A stretch of 64,000 bases of DNA from Terrilactibacillus sp. S3-3 (GCA_030437565.1 CP129291.1:2418001-2482000); one strand, 5' to 3'. Positions 19,944 to 29,220 are shown, numbered from the stretch's first letter. Numbers and translations: made by a program. The notes: generated from the sequence alone by a model not told the origin.

Positions 19944-20587
19944 TCAATCCTGCTTATCAGCAAAGTCAAAGGCATAGCGGGCAAGCTGAACGCGGCTTTT
20001 TACATGCAGCTTTTGAAAGATGTTTTTTTTTGAGATGGTTTTTAACGGTGTACTCGGAAATCTGCAGTTTGGCTGCAATTTCCTTATTCGAACTGCCGTT
20101 TGCCACCCAAAGCATGATTTCCCGCTCTCTCTCCGTTAATGTTTTGCACCTAGACGGCATTGAAATTGATTGAAAACATCCAGCATCTTTTCGGAAACAC
20201 TATCAGAAAAAGCTTGTTCTTTGTCAAGCAAAGCCGATAAATAGCCGTCCCACAGTTTCCTGTCCAAAAGCAGAGGCAAATAGCCGTCCGCTCCCCATTT
20301 TATCGCTTCCAAGTAGTATTTAACGGTTGCCGATGGCTTGACCATCATAATTTTGACTTGACGATATTTTTTCTTTATTTGCTCCATTTCATCTGCTTTT
20401 TCTTTCGGTTCTTCTTTATCAAGAACAAAGATGATCAGCTCCGGTAAACATGACAGAACTAAACTGCAGCCGCTTTCCGCCTCCCCAATCACCTCAAAAA
20501 TGCGGTCGGCTTTGAAAAAAATCATGTACTTTTTTTTCTCATCTTATAACTTTTACCGATTAAAACAATCTGTATGCGCTTTGGCAA
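19944..20587 (-). CDS. NarL/LuxR-type response regulator-like protein (frameshifted)
   Basis: It starts at TTG 20587 after GGAGGGG, 28 bases beyond cydC and in the same direction, so it probably belongs to the cyd operon. The receiver-like domain is degenerate: the acidic pair after strand 1 is absent (IQIVLIGKSY). LDKEEP keeps an Asp four residues before Pro, and GADGYLPL lacks the usual Lys. The C-terminal LuxR helix-turn-helix is well conserved (LTEREREIMLWVANGSSNKE, then ISEYTVKNHLKNIFQKLHVKSRVQLA after correction). Breaks occur near 20540, 20140 and 20020. About 212 residues. Target genes are unknown; control of cyd or of aeration response is inferred from position only. Confidence 0.75.
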
Positions 20588-20615
20588 ATTTCTCCCCCCT
20601 CCGCAAAAATACAAA

Positions 20616-22383
20616 TCAGCCTTGAAGGTTCGACTTTAACAACATCTTTTTTAACTCCAGAGGAACATCTAATTGGTAGAGATGGCGGTAGCGCATATTA
20701 TGTTTAAGCAAAAAATCATGGGAACCCTGCATTTCAACTTTCCCATCTTCTAAAAATATCACTTCATCCATTTTTTCTGCACCGACCAAGTGATGAGTAA
20801 TCCAAATCAATGTTCTCTCTTTTAAAGTTTCAAAAATCATCGCCAGCAAATTTTTTTCCGTCAATGGATCCAGACCGACTGTCGGTTCATCCAAAATGAC
20901 AACCGGGGCCTTACGCAAGAGAATACGGGCAAGTGCGATTCTCTGCCGCTCGCCGCCGGAAAAAATCTGCCCCGCTTCCTGCATCCGCGTTCGGTAGCCA
21001 TTCGGCAGACTTTCAATATATTGATCCAGTTTAACCTGTTTTGCCGCATGGATGATCTCCTGTTCGGCAGCCCTTTCATTTCCCAAGCGGATATTATTTG
21101 CAATCGAAGTATCAAAAAGATGCGGGCTTTGATTTAGCAAGCAATATAATTGGATATATTGTAGCCGAATTCATTTGGCGCATGGCCGTTCAACTCGATT
21201 TTGCCCTTGTCGGGCCGCAGAGCCCCGTAAATCAAATGAATCAATGTTGATTTTCCGGCGCCGCTCCGGCCGATCAAAGCCACTTTTTTTCCTTGCGGGA
21301 TGTCAAGTGTTACATCCTGAAGCGCCCATCTTTCGTTTTGCTCGTATTTGAAATACAAATGATCGGCGCGGATATCTAAGTGATCAATCGGCTCATTCAG
21401 GACGATTGCTTGTTCTGCTTTGTTCTCCGCATGGACAGAATGTTCGATATCCTCCAGGCGTCTAAAAGAATCGCGATACTGCGGAATTCTTTCCACCGCT
21501 TCTGATACAGGCAGCAGCGCTTCGGCAATCGCGAAAATAACCAGCACAAAGGCCGCGATCAATGTCGGATCGAAAACATGCCGCGCCGTCATGTCACCGG
21601 ACCAATAGACAAGCGAAATGACGCTGATGCCAATGATGAATTGACCGGCAACATCGCGCCACCTTCTTAAGCGGTGAAGCTTGCGATCGATCCTCGTCAG
21701 TTCTTTTTCTTGTTTCTCATAGTCGTTCAGAAAATCCATTTGCCGCCCGGACATCATCCAGTCTGCCGAACCAAGAATAGCATCGGTTAATTTTTGATAC
21801 AAACGATGACGGCCTTTCGATACAAGACTGTTTTTTCTTTTCGTCCAAAGCAATGAAAACAACGGGAAAAAAAAACAACCAATATCATGAGATACAGCCC
21901 CATTAACAAAGCGAACGGCCAGTCAAAACAGCCCAAGAAAATGATCCAAACGGCATAAATCGTTAATGCGACAATGCTTGGAAGTATCGTTCTTAAATAA
22001 ATGTCCTGCAAGTGTTCAATATCATCGGCAAGAATCCCCAGAATATCGCCTGTCCGGTACCGGGAGCGAATAAAGAGCGCTGCCGGTTCGACGGCCCGGT
22101 ACAGGCGGGTGCGCATCTCCGACAAAATTCTGAGTATCGTGTTGTGGCTGGAAAGGCGCGATGCGTATTCGAGAGCTGCCCTGCCGATGCCAAACGTCCG
22201 CACAGCAACGATCGGGACATAGAGCATAAGAATATTTTCCGGACGCAGCGCCGCCTTTGAAATCAGATAGCCCGATGTGAACATCAGGCCGGCTGCACAA
22301 AGCAAAGCGAGCACACTTAATCCGGCAGCGAGTACAAAACCGCGCCAATGTTTTTTCATGTAAGGAAAAAACCATGTCTTCAC
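20616..22383 (-). CDS. cydC: Thiol reductant ABC exporter subunit CydC (frameshifted)
   Basis: Half of the heterodimeric CydDC exporter that is needed to assemble cytochrome bd. The N-terminal membrane domain matches CydC (LLCAAGLMFTSGYLISKAAL, RTFGIGRAALEYASRL). The ATPase has Walker A GRSGAGKST, signature FSGGERQRIALA, Walker B VVILDEPTVGLD and switch His (WITHH). It starts with GTG 22383 and overlaps the preceding gene by GTGA. Breaks lie near 21860 (T run) and 21140. About 588 residues after correction. In B. subtilis nomenclature this position is cydD. It follows cydA-cydB-cydD in one operon. Confidence 0.9.
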
Positions 22384-24152
22384 TGAATTCCCTCCAACTG
22401 TGAGCGGACAAGCTCAAAATATTGGCCTTTTTTACTTAATAACTCTGATGGCGTACCCGTCTCAACGATCTTCCCTGCTTTCATCACCACAATCCGATCC
22501 ATTTGTTCCATCCAATGGAGGCGATGTGTCGCAAAAAAGACCAATTTTCCTTTGAAAAGCCTGATCATCGTTTCCTTTAATTCATATTCCGTTTCAATAT
22601 CCAAATGAGCGGTCGGCTCGTCAAGTAATAATAAGGGGCCGATCACATAAAAACGCTCGAGCGAGAGCCACCCGCTGCTCCTGGCCGCCGCTCATCGCCC
22701 GACCGCCGTTTCCAATTTTTTCATCCAAACCATTTGGGAAGCGCTGCACAACTCTCGAGAGGCCGGCAGCTTTCAGTGCTTGATGAATGTGATCATCACT
22801 TGCATCCGGACGGTAAAAAGCCACATTCTTCCTCAGCGAGCTACTAAAAAGATAAGGGTGCTGCGGAATATAAGTCAGCTGCTTCCGCCAGTTGGCAAAA
22901 GTGAGGGATGAAAGCGGCTCGCCATTCAGGTGAATCATTCCACTTGAGGGGGCAAGAAAACCGCTAAGGACATCAATTAATGTTGATTTTCCGGCACCGC
23001 TCGCACCGATGATGCCGATTTTTTCAAATCCGTTTGCAGAAAGCGCCGCTTTGTCCAAAGAAGCCTTTCCTTCCTTTTCATGCCGGACTGAAATATTTGA
23101 AAGGATCAGATTCCCTTTTTCATTCCAATTTTAGACCTTTTTTTATTTCGCCCTCATCAGCCGCTCGGGCAGCATAATCTTGAATGGTGTGCGCTGCTTC
23201 GCGTCCGTCCAGCGTAGCATGATAATCCCGGCCGAATTCTCTAATTGGAAGAAAATATTCTGGCACGAGAATCAGAATGGTCAAGGCAGGATCAAGCAGA
23301 ATATGGCCGTTCACCAAACGAAGTCCCAAAGACACAGCGACAAAAGCAATGGACAACATCGTGAAAAAATCTAGGGAAAAAGAGGACAAAAAAGCCAGGC
23401 GAAGCGTCGCCATCGTCATTGTCCGGTACTTATCGCTCACCCGGCTGATTGTACCGGCATGTGCCCGGCTCAGACCGAGATAGCGGAGCGTCGATAAACC
23501 GCGAAGAGAATCGACAAAATGATTGGAAAGGACACGGTAGGAGGACCATTGCCTTTCCATTTTCTTTTGGGCGGCCAGACCAAGCAAGATCATAAATAGA
23601 ATAACTACAGGCATTGTCACTAATAAAATGACAGCCGACATTCTATCCAGAAAAAACACGAAAAAAGAGAATAAGGACCGGAAGAATGCCGATTGCCGCC
23701 ATTTTAGGAATAAATAATTCCAAATACTGGCGCATTTGCCCGGAACCCTCGAGTGCAAGTGTCACCAGATTACCGGTGCCTTCCTTCTTAATAAATCTTG
23801 GGCCAAGCTCAAAAAGCTTGGCCAGGAATTGCTTTCTCATTTGCGATCCGGTTACTTCGGAAAAATGATAAGCCGCACTTTTTATCAACAGTGAAAGCAA
23901 ATAGCGGCAGACCAAAGCGGCCAAAAACAAACTCATTTTATCTATCAAAACAGCTGCCGGTTTCCCGGCAAATAGTTTGGAAATGACATCGGCGAGAAGG
24001 ACGGCCTGCAAAATAATGCAGGCGCCTTGAAAAAGTGTGAGAACGCCGATCCAGGCCAAAACCGGCTTGGCTCCTTTAAAAGCTAGAATGTCGCGATCCA
24101 TCTTCTTGCTTGGCAAACGCTCGAAAGCCTCGTCTTGAGAGGAGCCAAGCAT
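22380..24152 (-). CDS. cydD: Thiol reductant ABC exporter subunit CydD (frameshifted)
   Basis: Partner half-transporter of CydC. The membrane part holds the CydD-type segment KKEGTGNLVTLALEGSGQM and QYLELFIPKMAAIGILPVLI. The ATPase shows Walker A GASGAGKST, YIPQHPYLFSSSLRKNV, signature MSGGQEQRVALARA, and Walker B LLLLDEPTAHLD in the last segment. ATG 24152 follows GGAAGGAAGTGA. Frame breaks are near 23650 (A run), 23115 and 22640. The corrected length is about 590 residues. B. subtilis calls this gene cydC. It sits 32 bases after cydB. Confidence 0.9.
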
Positions 24153-24184
24153 TCACTTCCTTCCTATTTCCTATAAAGTAAAAA

Positions 24185-25199
24185 CTAATATTCCAAATGT
24201 TTATGACTGCTGATCCTTTTGCGGAAAATATAATAACTCCAGATCGAGTAAGCGAGCACAAACGGCAAAAGTGTTGCGGCAACAATCGACATCACCGCTA
24301 ATGAATAGGAGCCCGATGACGCATTGTAAATGGTCAAATTATAGATGTGGCTGATGCTGCTAATCATCACCCGCGGGAACAATCCGACAAACAGCGAAGC
24401 AATCGTCAGGGCAATGACTAAGGCATTCATTCCAAAAGCCCATCCGTCCCGTTTTTTCATCAGCAGTACACCGGAAAGAACGAGGAAAATCACAACAAGG
24501 GCATATATTGGAACAAGAATGACTCCGCGAACCGTAAACAAGTCCGTTGCAAAATAAGTGGCGATAACAAAGGCGACAAGGAAGCCTGCCAGTAGAGCAC
24601 TCACTTTCAGCGCCAATGAACGGGCCCGTTTGCAAAATCCCCAACGGTTCGGAGCGTTACAAAGACCAGGCCATGGTAGAAGCAAAGCAACGTCACAGCG
24701 ATACCGCCAAGCACTGTATACACGTTTACGAAACTTGTAAAGGTTCCGTGCATATTCATTTTTCCATCAATCGGCAGACCATGTACGAGCGAGGAAAACA
24801 CAACGCCCCAAAGGAAGGGCGCCAGCAGGCTCGCTGTAAAAATCGCCCAGTCCCAGACATTTTTCCACCCCGGATGATCAACTTTTCCCCTGAATTCAAA
24901 GGCAACACCGCGGCCAATCAAAAGCAGCAGCATCACGACGAGCGGGATATAGAAACCGCTGAATAACGTCGCATACCAGTTTGGAAAGGCCGCGAACATC
25001 GCACCGCCGGCGGTCAGCAGCCAGACTTCATTGGCATCCCAGAATGGCCCGATTGCATTGATCAAAATTTGGCGTTCCACTTCATTTTTCCCCAAAAAAC
25101 GGGTGGCCATGCCAACGCCAAAATCGTGCCTTCGAGGAAAAAGAACCCGATGAACAAAACGGCAACAAGCAGGAACCAAAGCTCATTTAGCGAAAACAT
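24185..25199 (-). CDS. cydB: Cytochrome bd ubiquinol/menaquinol oxidase subunit II (frameshifted)
   Basis: CydB is the second membrane subunit of the high-affinity quinol oxidase. The protein begins MFSLNELWFLLVAVLFIGFFFLEG; after a break near 25125 it continues DFGVGMATRFLGKNEVERQI, then INAIGPFWDANEVWLLTAGGAMFAAFP, the best conserved stretch of the family. A second break is near 24615-24640 after LVFVTLRTVGD. The C-terminus ends SYYIFRKRISSHKHLEY. ATG 25199 follows GGGAGGG and overlaps the cydA end by 17 bases. Corrected length about 338 residues. Confidence 0.92.
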
Positions 25200-26590
25200 G
25201 ATATCCCTCCCCATCAAACGGATCATTAGATTCCAGTGCATTTTCCTTCGGTTCGGCCGGACCTTTTCGAATCACCCGGGCAAAAAGATAAATCATGACA
25301 ACCGCGAGAATGCTGTACATCGTTAAGAAGGCAATAATCGAAAAGAGCAATGATCCGGCCGAGACATTCGGCGAAATGCTATCTGCTGTTTTCATAAAAC
25401 CAAAGACGGTCCACGGCTGCCGTCCGATTTCAGTCATCAGCCAGCCGGTCGTACTGCCGATATAAGGAAGGGCGATCGCTGCCACCATGAGTCGCAAGAA
25501 CCATCTATTTTGTTCAAGACGGCGTTTAAGAGCCAGGAAGGCACCAATGAGACCTAAAATGACCATGATTCCGCCGGCAGCCGTCATAATCCGGAAACTC
25601 CAGAATGTCGTCCGCACAGGAGGAATATAAATTGCCTTTACCGTATTTCTTTTCATATTGTTTTTGCAGGGTTTCCATCCCTTGAACTTTCCCGGAGAAC
25701 TTGCCATAAGACAGATAACTGAGTAAGTAAGGAATTTTTAATTCATCTTTATTTTCATGTTTTTTCGGATCGATGGAAGCCGTCACTGTCCAAGCCGCCG
25801 GACTGCCGCTGTCTTTCCAAAGCCCTTCACTGGCCGCCATTTTCATCGGCTGCGTTTGTACAAGGTGCTGCGCTTGAGCGTGACCGAAAAGAGCTAAGGC
25901 TAATCCGGAAACGAGGCCAACGGTAATCGCAATGTGGAATGATTTCTTAAAAAAGCGGGTAGCGTGCTTTTTTAACAGTTTCCATGCTGCTATCCCGGCA
26001 ACAACAAAAGCCCCCGTCGCAAACGAGCCGAAAACAGTGTGCGGAAATTCAACCCACAACTGCGAGCTTTTAATCAGAGCCAAAAAGTCATTCATTTCCG
26101 CACGATTATGGCGAATCACAAAGCCGACCGCTGCTGCATAAATGAATTAGCCGTCAGAATCCACAAGGCCGAAAGTGTCGTGCCTATCGATACTATCCAT
26201 ATACAAGCCAAATGAAGACGCTTGGACAATTTATCCCAGCCGAATACCCAAATACCAATGAATGTCGATTCCATGAAGAACGCCAGTAATGCTTCGATCG
26301 CCAGCGGCGCACCGAATACATCCCCGACAAATCGTGAATAACTTGACCAGTTCATGCCGAATTGAAACTCTTGTAAAATTCCTGTGACAACACCAATGGC
26401 AAAATTTATCAGAAATAATTTGCCCCAAAATTTAGCCATCTTCATGTAAACGTCATCTTTTTTTACAACATACATCGTTTCCATGATCGCGACCAAAAAA
26501 AAAAACCAGACCGATGGATAATGGTACAAAGAAAAAATGATAAATGGTGGTCGCGGCATATTGAAATCTTGCCAAGCTAAGTATATCCAT
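25183..26590 (-). CDS. cydA: Cytochrome bd quinol oxidase subunit I (frameshifted)
   Basis: CydA carries the three hemes and the quinol site of the bd oxidase that reduces oxygen under low aeration. Visible are the heme b595 ligand His18 (TTIYHFFFVPL), GMNWSSYSRFVGDVFGAPLAIE, EALLAFFMEST, and the quinol loop/GRQPW motif (TEIGRQPWTVFG). The Q-loop is short, as in the Bacillus/Geobacillus type. ATG 26590 has GGGGAG upstream. Breaks: T run near 26495, near 26120 (expected NSFMQQPVGY), and near 25640. Length about 469 residues. First gene of cydABCD. Confidence 0.93.
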
Positions 26591-26759
26591 GTAGTCTCCC
26601 CGCTTTCTGTTTTATTTTCATATTCTTGTAGAAGGTGTCCATCATCGTTTGCTTTCTTTTCCCGTCTGCAGAAGGGTCTCTCTATTTCTTATTACATCAT
26701 TATTTTACAACCGACCCAATTAACCGGCATACCTCAATAGGGCTGTTATAGTGGCTGTT

Positions 26760-26788
26760 TTGTGACTTTCCTGCGTCAATTTTGTGAC
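26760..26788 (-). promoter_or_regulatory. Candidate Rex-like operator upstream of cydA
   Basis: Two TTGTGAC half-sites (26760 and 26782) flank GTCAA (26774-26778), 170-200 bases upstream of cydA. The Rex consensus is TTGTGA-n6-TCACAA, and Rex represses cyd in Bacillus. The match is only partial, so this is a candidate. The rest of 26591-27279 contains no supported gene. Confidence 0.3.
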
Positions 26789-26964
26789 AACATGACGATT
26801 ATACTTGCAGCCGCCAGCAATCCAGCAACTTCATGTATATCCAAGTTTTAACTTTTGTTTTAAGCAGAAGGTTTAACAGAGGCAAATAATCATTATTGAC
26901 CGGCCGATAATTCTTATGTAGGACCTTTTTTAGCAGCGCCAGGAAGATTTACCCTATTTTGGGG

Positions 26965-27016
26965 CAAAATAAAAAGCGCTTCCTTCGACGGTTTTCAGCC
27001 GTTACAAAGGAAGTGC
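26965..27016 (-). terminator. Terminator downstream of tnrA
   Basis: AGCGCTTCCTT (26975-26985) pairs with AAGGAAGTGC (27007-27016), with an inner ACGG...CCGT stem. On the minus strand it is followed by CTTTTTATTT. Confidence 0.6.
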
Positions 27017-27279
27017 CCTGCTGAATAAACAAGCCATTCCGACAAACCTCTTTTATTTTAAATTTCATTCAAACAAACCTTCCGTGTCATGTTAATTTCC
27101 ATACAATGCCGATGCTCCAGATGACTCAAAGGCGGCAACTATTCACTAAAAAATATCGAATTAACGGAAAAAGGAAACGAGCATCCGCCTTGCGCTTCCC
27201 ATAACTCCTGAACGGCTTTTATTCACAGTTCACAAAGTCGGGAACCCATCCTTTTTCACGTCCCCTTCTCAGTCCTCCA

Positions 27280-27606
27280 TTATTCACGTTTGTTAAAATA
27301 AGCGTTCAACTGTCCGCGAATCATCGTTTCTTTCAGCTTGCTGTCATAGCGTTTATTTTGCTTATTTTGCATCTCTTTGCGCAACTCCGATGTCTGCATG
27401 CCATCTTCCATCTTATTGGCAATATCCATAAGCGTCTCGACATCGGAAAAGGAATATTTTCGATTGCCCCGTTCCGATCTCTCCGGAAAAATCAATTTTC
27501 TCTTCTCATAATAGCGTATTTGCCGCTCGCTCAGCCCCGTCAGTTCACAAACCGTACCAATCGAAATCACTTTTTTATAAAGATAAGCATCCGAACCAGT
27601 CGCCAT
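27280..27606 (-). CDS. tnrA: Nitrogen regulator TnrA (MerR family)
   Basis: An intact 108-residue MerR-type regulator. The helix-turn-helix reads VISIGTVCELTGLSERQIRY and YEKRKLIFPERSERGNRKYS, as in TnrA and GlnR. The C-terminal GQLNAYF in ETMIRGQLNAYFNKRE matches the TnrA tail that binds feedback-inhibited glutamine synthetase, which separates it from GlnR. TnrA activates nitrogen-scavenging genes when glutamine is low. A perfect TnrA box lies 72 bases upstream, consistent with the autoactivation known in B. subtilis. No glutamine synthetase gene is nearby. Confidence 0.9.
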   Translation of the reverse strand: MATGSDAYLYKKVISIGTVCELTGLSERQIRYYEKRKLIFPERSERGNRKYSFSDVETLMDIANKMEDGMQTSELRKEMQNKQNKRYDSKLKETMIRGQLNAYFNKRE

Positions 27607-27677
27607 AATCCGATTTTCCTCCCTTAAATGCTCTATATTGCATAAAGAAACATAGCTGAAAATACCATAAAGATCGG

Positions 27678-27694
27678 TGTAAGATAATATTACA
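27678..27694. promoter_or_regulatory. TnrA/GlnR box
   Basis: TGTAAGATAATATTACA matches TGTNAN7TNACA at every defined base and is palindromic. It stands between divergent tnrA and the small gene at 27834, so it could control both. Confidence 0.75.
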
Positions 27695-27833
27695 ATAGCT
27701 TTTGCCTGTTTTCAATTTTCATGTCAGAAAACTTAACAACAACATAGACATTAAATCGACATTGCGCTTAAAATATAAGTATGAAAATGAATTGCCTTTT
27801 ATCAGGCGACGAGGTAATCAGGAGGGGAATAGC

Positions 27834-27971
27834 TTGAATCAAGATAAAATTATCACGCTGGCCAAGAAAATTATTCAACTTGACCTGAAACGCGATCAGC
27901 TTTACGAAGAACTTATAATGTTGAGTGGGAGCCGCGCTTCAGAAATCTTAAGGGTCGTTCAGAATCATTGA
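27834..27971 (+). CDS. Small 45-residue protein of unknown function
   Basis: TTG 27834 is preceded by AGGAGGGG with 7-base spacing, a strong translation signal. The product (NQDKIITLAKKIIQLDLKRD, then QLYEELIMLSGSRASEILRV) is predicted to be two amphipathic helices with heptad-like Leu/Ile spacing. It recalls small helical-hairpin proteins such as the Spo0E group in shape, but the signature is not present, so I assign no function. It is followed 75 bases later by an fbpA-like gene in the same direction. Confidence 0.7.
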   Translation: MNQDKIITLAKKIIQLDLKRDQLYEELIMLSGSRASEILRVVQNH

Positions 27972-28045
27972 TTGTATAAAAAACTTTAGAGATCATCATA
28001 ATCAAAAGTATAATAAATCATTTTATGTAAGAAGGAGGATTTTTT

Positions 28046-28207
28046 ATGCAAAACCACCTCCACGATGGGATAGAGGAAAAAAAGGATTTTTACATCGACA
28101 AACTTTTAGACCGTGGTATTTACAAAACAAAAAATCAACAGCTTTAGCTTTACGAACTATCTTTGAGTGAATTGGAACAAGAGTATCGAAAAATTTCGTT
28201 AAAATAA
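28046..28207 (+). pseudogene. fbpA-like small basic protein gene with an in-frame amber stop
   Basis: ATG 28046 follows AAGGAGGA. The frame reads QNHLHDGIEEKKDFYIDKLLDRGIYK..., then QL, a TAG at 28145, then LYELSLSELEQEYRKISLK and TAA at 28205 in the same frame. The two parts together match the FbpA-type (Fur-regulated basic protein A) pattern of a ~55-residue protein, where the Tyr-Glu-Leu segment follows directly. The TAG lies in a six-base tandem duplication (AGCTTTAGCTTT); removing one copy restores a clean gene. Either a real nonsense insertion or a consensus error. Confidence 0.7.
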
Positions 28208-28258
28208 ATGTATGCCATCATTTGCAAAGATGCAAGCAAAAGCCATTCACCTCACTTG

Positions 28259-28292
28259 AGAGCCTTTTCGAAAGCGGAAAGGGCTCTCTTTT
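28259..28292 (+). terminator. Terminator after the fbpA-like gene
   Basis: GAGAGCCTTT pairs with AAAGGGCTCTC, followed by TTTT. Confidence 0.85.
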
Positions 28293-28382
28293 GATGATTA
28301 AATGTTGGGCCGTGAATGCACGGGCGCCTATTTAATCGCCCAAAATCGCTCATCAAAGCCGACTTCGTTCCGGTTCTTTGTG

Positions 28383-28418
28383 AAAAAACGCGGTTTCCAA
28401 ATAGTGTTTGGAAACCGC
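28383..28418 (-). terminator. Terminator of the tRNA-Val gene
   Basis: GCGGTTTCCAAA and TTTGGAAACCGC form a perfect 12-bp stem; on the minus strand it is followed by GTTTTTT, 22 bases beyond the tRNA. Confidence 0.88.
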
Positions 28419-28439
28419 TGCTTTAAGGATTTATTTAAA

Positions 28440-28512
28440 TGACCCATATTGGGCTCGAACCAATGACCTCCACCCTGTCAAGGTGGCGCTCTCCCGACTG
28501 AGCTAATGGATC
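28440..28512 (-). tRNA. tRNA-Val (GAC)
   Basis: The minus strand folds as a full cloverleaf: acceptor GATCCAT/ATGGGTC (one T-G pair) and D-arm TAGCTCAGTCGGGAGAGCG. The anticodon stem CCACC/GGTGG encloses loop TTGACAG (anticodon GAC), and the T-arm is ATTGGTTCGAGCCCAAT. The discriminator is A and CCA is not encoded. Confidence 0.95.
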
Positions 28513-28570
28513 ATGTTTTCAAAGGCTTATTTAAGCAATGACCACTTCATATTTTTAAAAGGACATTACA

Positions 28571-28599
28571 TTTATAACATAAGTAATTGCTTTTTGTAA
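28571..28599 (-). promoter_or_regulatory. Candidate promoter for tRNA-Val
   Basis: On the minus strand TTACAA and TATAAA are separated by exactly 17 bases, about 60 bases upstream of the tRNA. Confidence 0.5.
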
Positions 28600-28858
28600 A
28601 GGTGTAGATTTAATGTTTTTAAATGCCATTAATTAAAATGTCATTAGAGAGCCTGACAAAAAATCATTAATGCCAGCAACCTATAATGTTACTCATAAAG
28701 TAACAAAAGACCTAAAGCAGGTTAATGATAAAGTTTTTAACCAACAAATAAGGCTATATAAGAAAAACCGAAGCCCATGGTTACAAATTCGATATTTCTT
28801 ATCACAAGAGCATTGCCGGTGACTGGATTATGACCAGGTTATCCGTTATCTGTCATGA

Positions 28859-28887
28859 TTGATCAATTTTCTACTATGATTTATACT
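28859..28887 (+). promoter_or_regulatory. Sigma-A promoter of the antisense RNA
   Basis: TTGATC (28859-28864), 17-base spacer, TATACT (28882-28887). Close to consensus and correctly placed for an RNA starting about 28894. The preceding 28620-28858 holds no gene I can support. Confidence 0.7.
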
Positions 28888-28893
28888 ATAGTT

Positions 28894-29050
28894 AAACGAA
28901 TAATGGTAATCCGTTATGAATACAATAATAAAAGCCCCTAGCGCGCAACACTAGAGGCTATAGGTAAATGAATCGCTTTAAAGGCGATTTAGGCTACAAG
29001 TTATGAGAAGTAACCTGCGACCTTTTGGACTTGGGGCAGGTTACTTTTTT
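28894..29050 (+). ncRNA. Antisense RNA (type I antitoxin candidate)
   Basis: A transcript of about 157 nt is predicted from the promoter at 28859-28887 to a terminator whose stem is AAGTAACCTGC (29008)/GCAGGTTACTT (29036) with a T run to 29050. An internal hairpin AATCGC/GCGATT lies near 28975. It is complementary to the last codons and whole 3' UTR of the toxin mRNA at 29041-29124, an end-to-end overlap of about 125 nt as in TxpA/RatA and BsrG/SR4. Boundaries are predicted, not measured. Confidence 0.7.
28922..28959 (-). terminator. Terminator of the toxin mRNA
   Basis: On the minus strand AGCCTCTAG pairs with CTAGGGGCT and is followed by TTTATTATT. Confidence 0.7.
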
Positions 29051-29124
29051 CTTTGTTCCGACACAATCACTAGCATCAACATTGCAAAGTTGATCATTAA
29101 TGTCAACACCTGATAGGTCGTCAT
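29041..29124 (-). CDS. Putative holin-like small hydrophobic toxin (type I TA)
   Basis: A 27-residue peptide (MTTYQVLTLMINFAMLMLVI, then VSEQRKK): polar N-terminus, one membrane helix, basic C-terminus. This is the signature of the short putative holin-like toxins (TxpA/YonT-like) that damage the membrane when over-made. GGGGGTG stands about six bases before the ATG but is locked in a strong hairpin. An antisense RNA gene overlaps its 3' end. No other gene shares the transcript. The start, stop, promoter (TATAAT at 29189-29194) and terminator are all visible, so this looks like a complete type I toxin-antitoxin locus. Assignment is by architecture and composition. Confidence 0.8.
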   Translation of the reverse strand: MTTYQVLTLMINFAMLMLVIVSEQRKK

Positions 29125-29125
29125 T

Positions 29126-29154
29126 GGCTACACCCCCTTTCAAGGGGTGTAGCC
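29126..29154 (-). promoter_or_regulatory. Leader hairpin masking the toxin ribosome-binding site
   Basis: GGCTACACCCC and GGGGTGTAGCC (minus-strand order) form a perfect 11-bp stem with a 7-base loop, ending one base before the start codon. The 3' arm contains the Shine-Dalgarno G run, so translation should be blocked until the structure opens. Confidence 0.85.
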
Positions 29155-29188
29155 AGTAACCGCTTTAGTCCCTCATTGCCTTGTCCTG

Positions 29189-29220
29189 ATTATACCCTAA
29201 TCTTTCACTCCTCCATTAAA
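29189..29220 (-). promoter_or_regulatory. Toxin promoter
   Basis: A consensus TATAAT (29189-29194 on the minus strand) lies 65 bases upstream of the toxin start. The -35 is weak (TTAATG at 19-base spacing). Confidence 0.55.

Noticed and set aside
28440-28512. tRNA-Asp
   Set aside because: The anticodon loop is TTGACAG, giving GAC (Val), not GTC (Asp).
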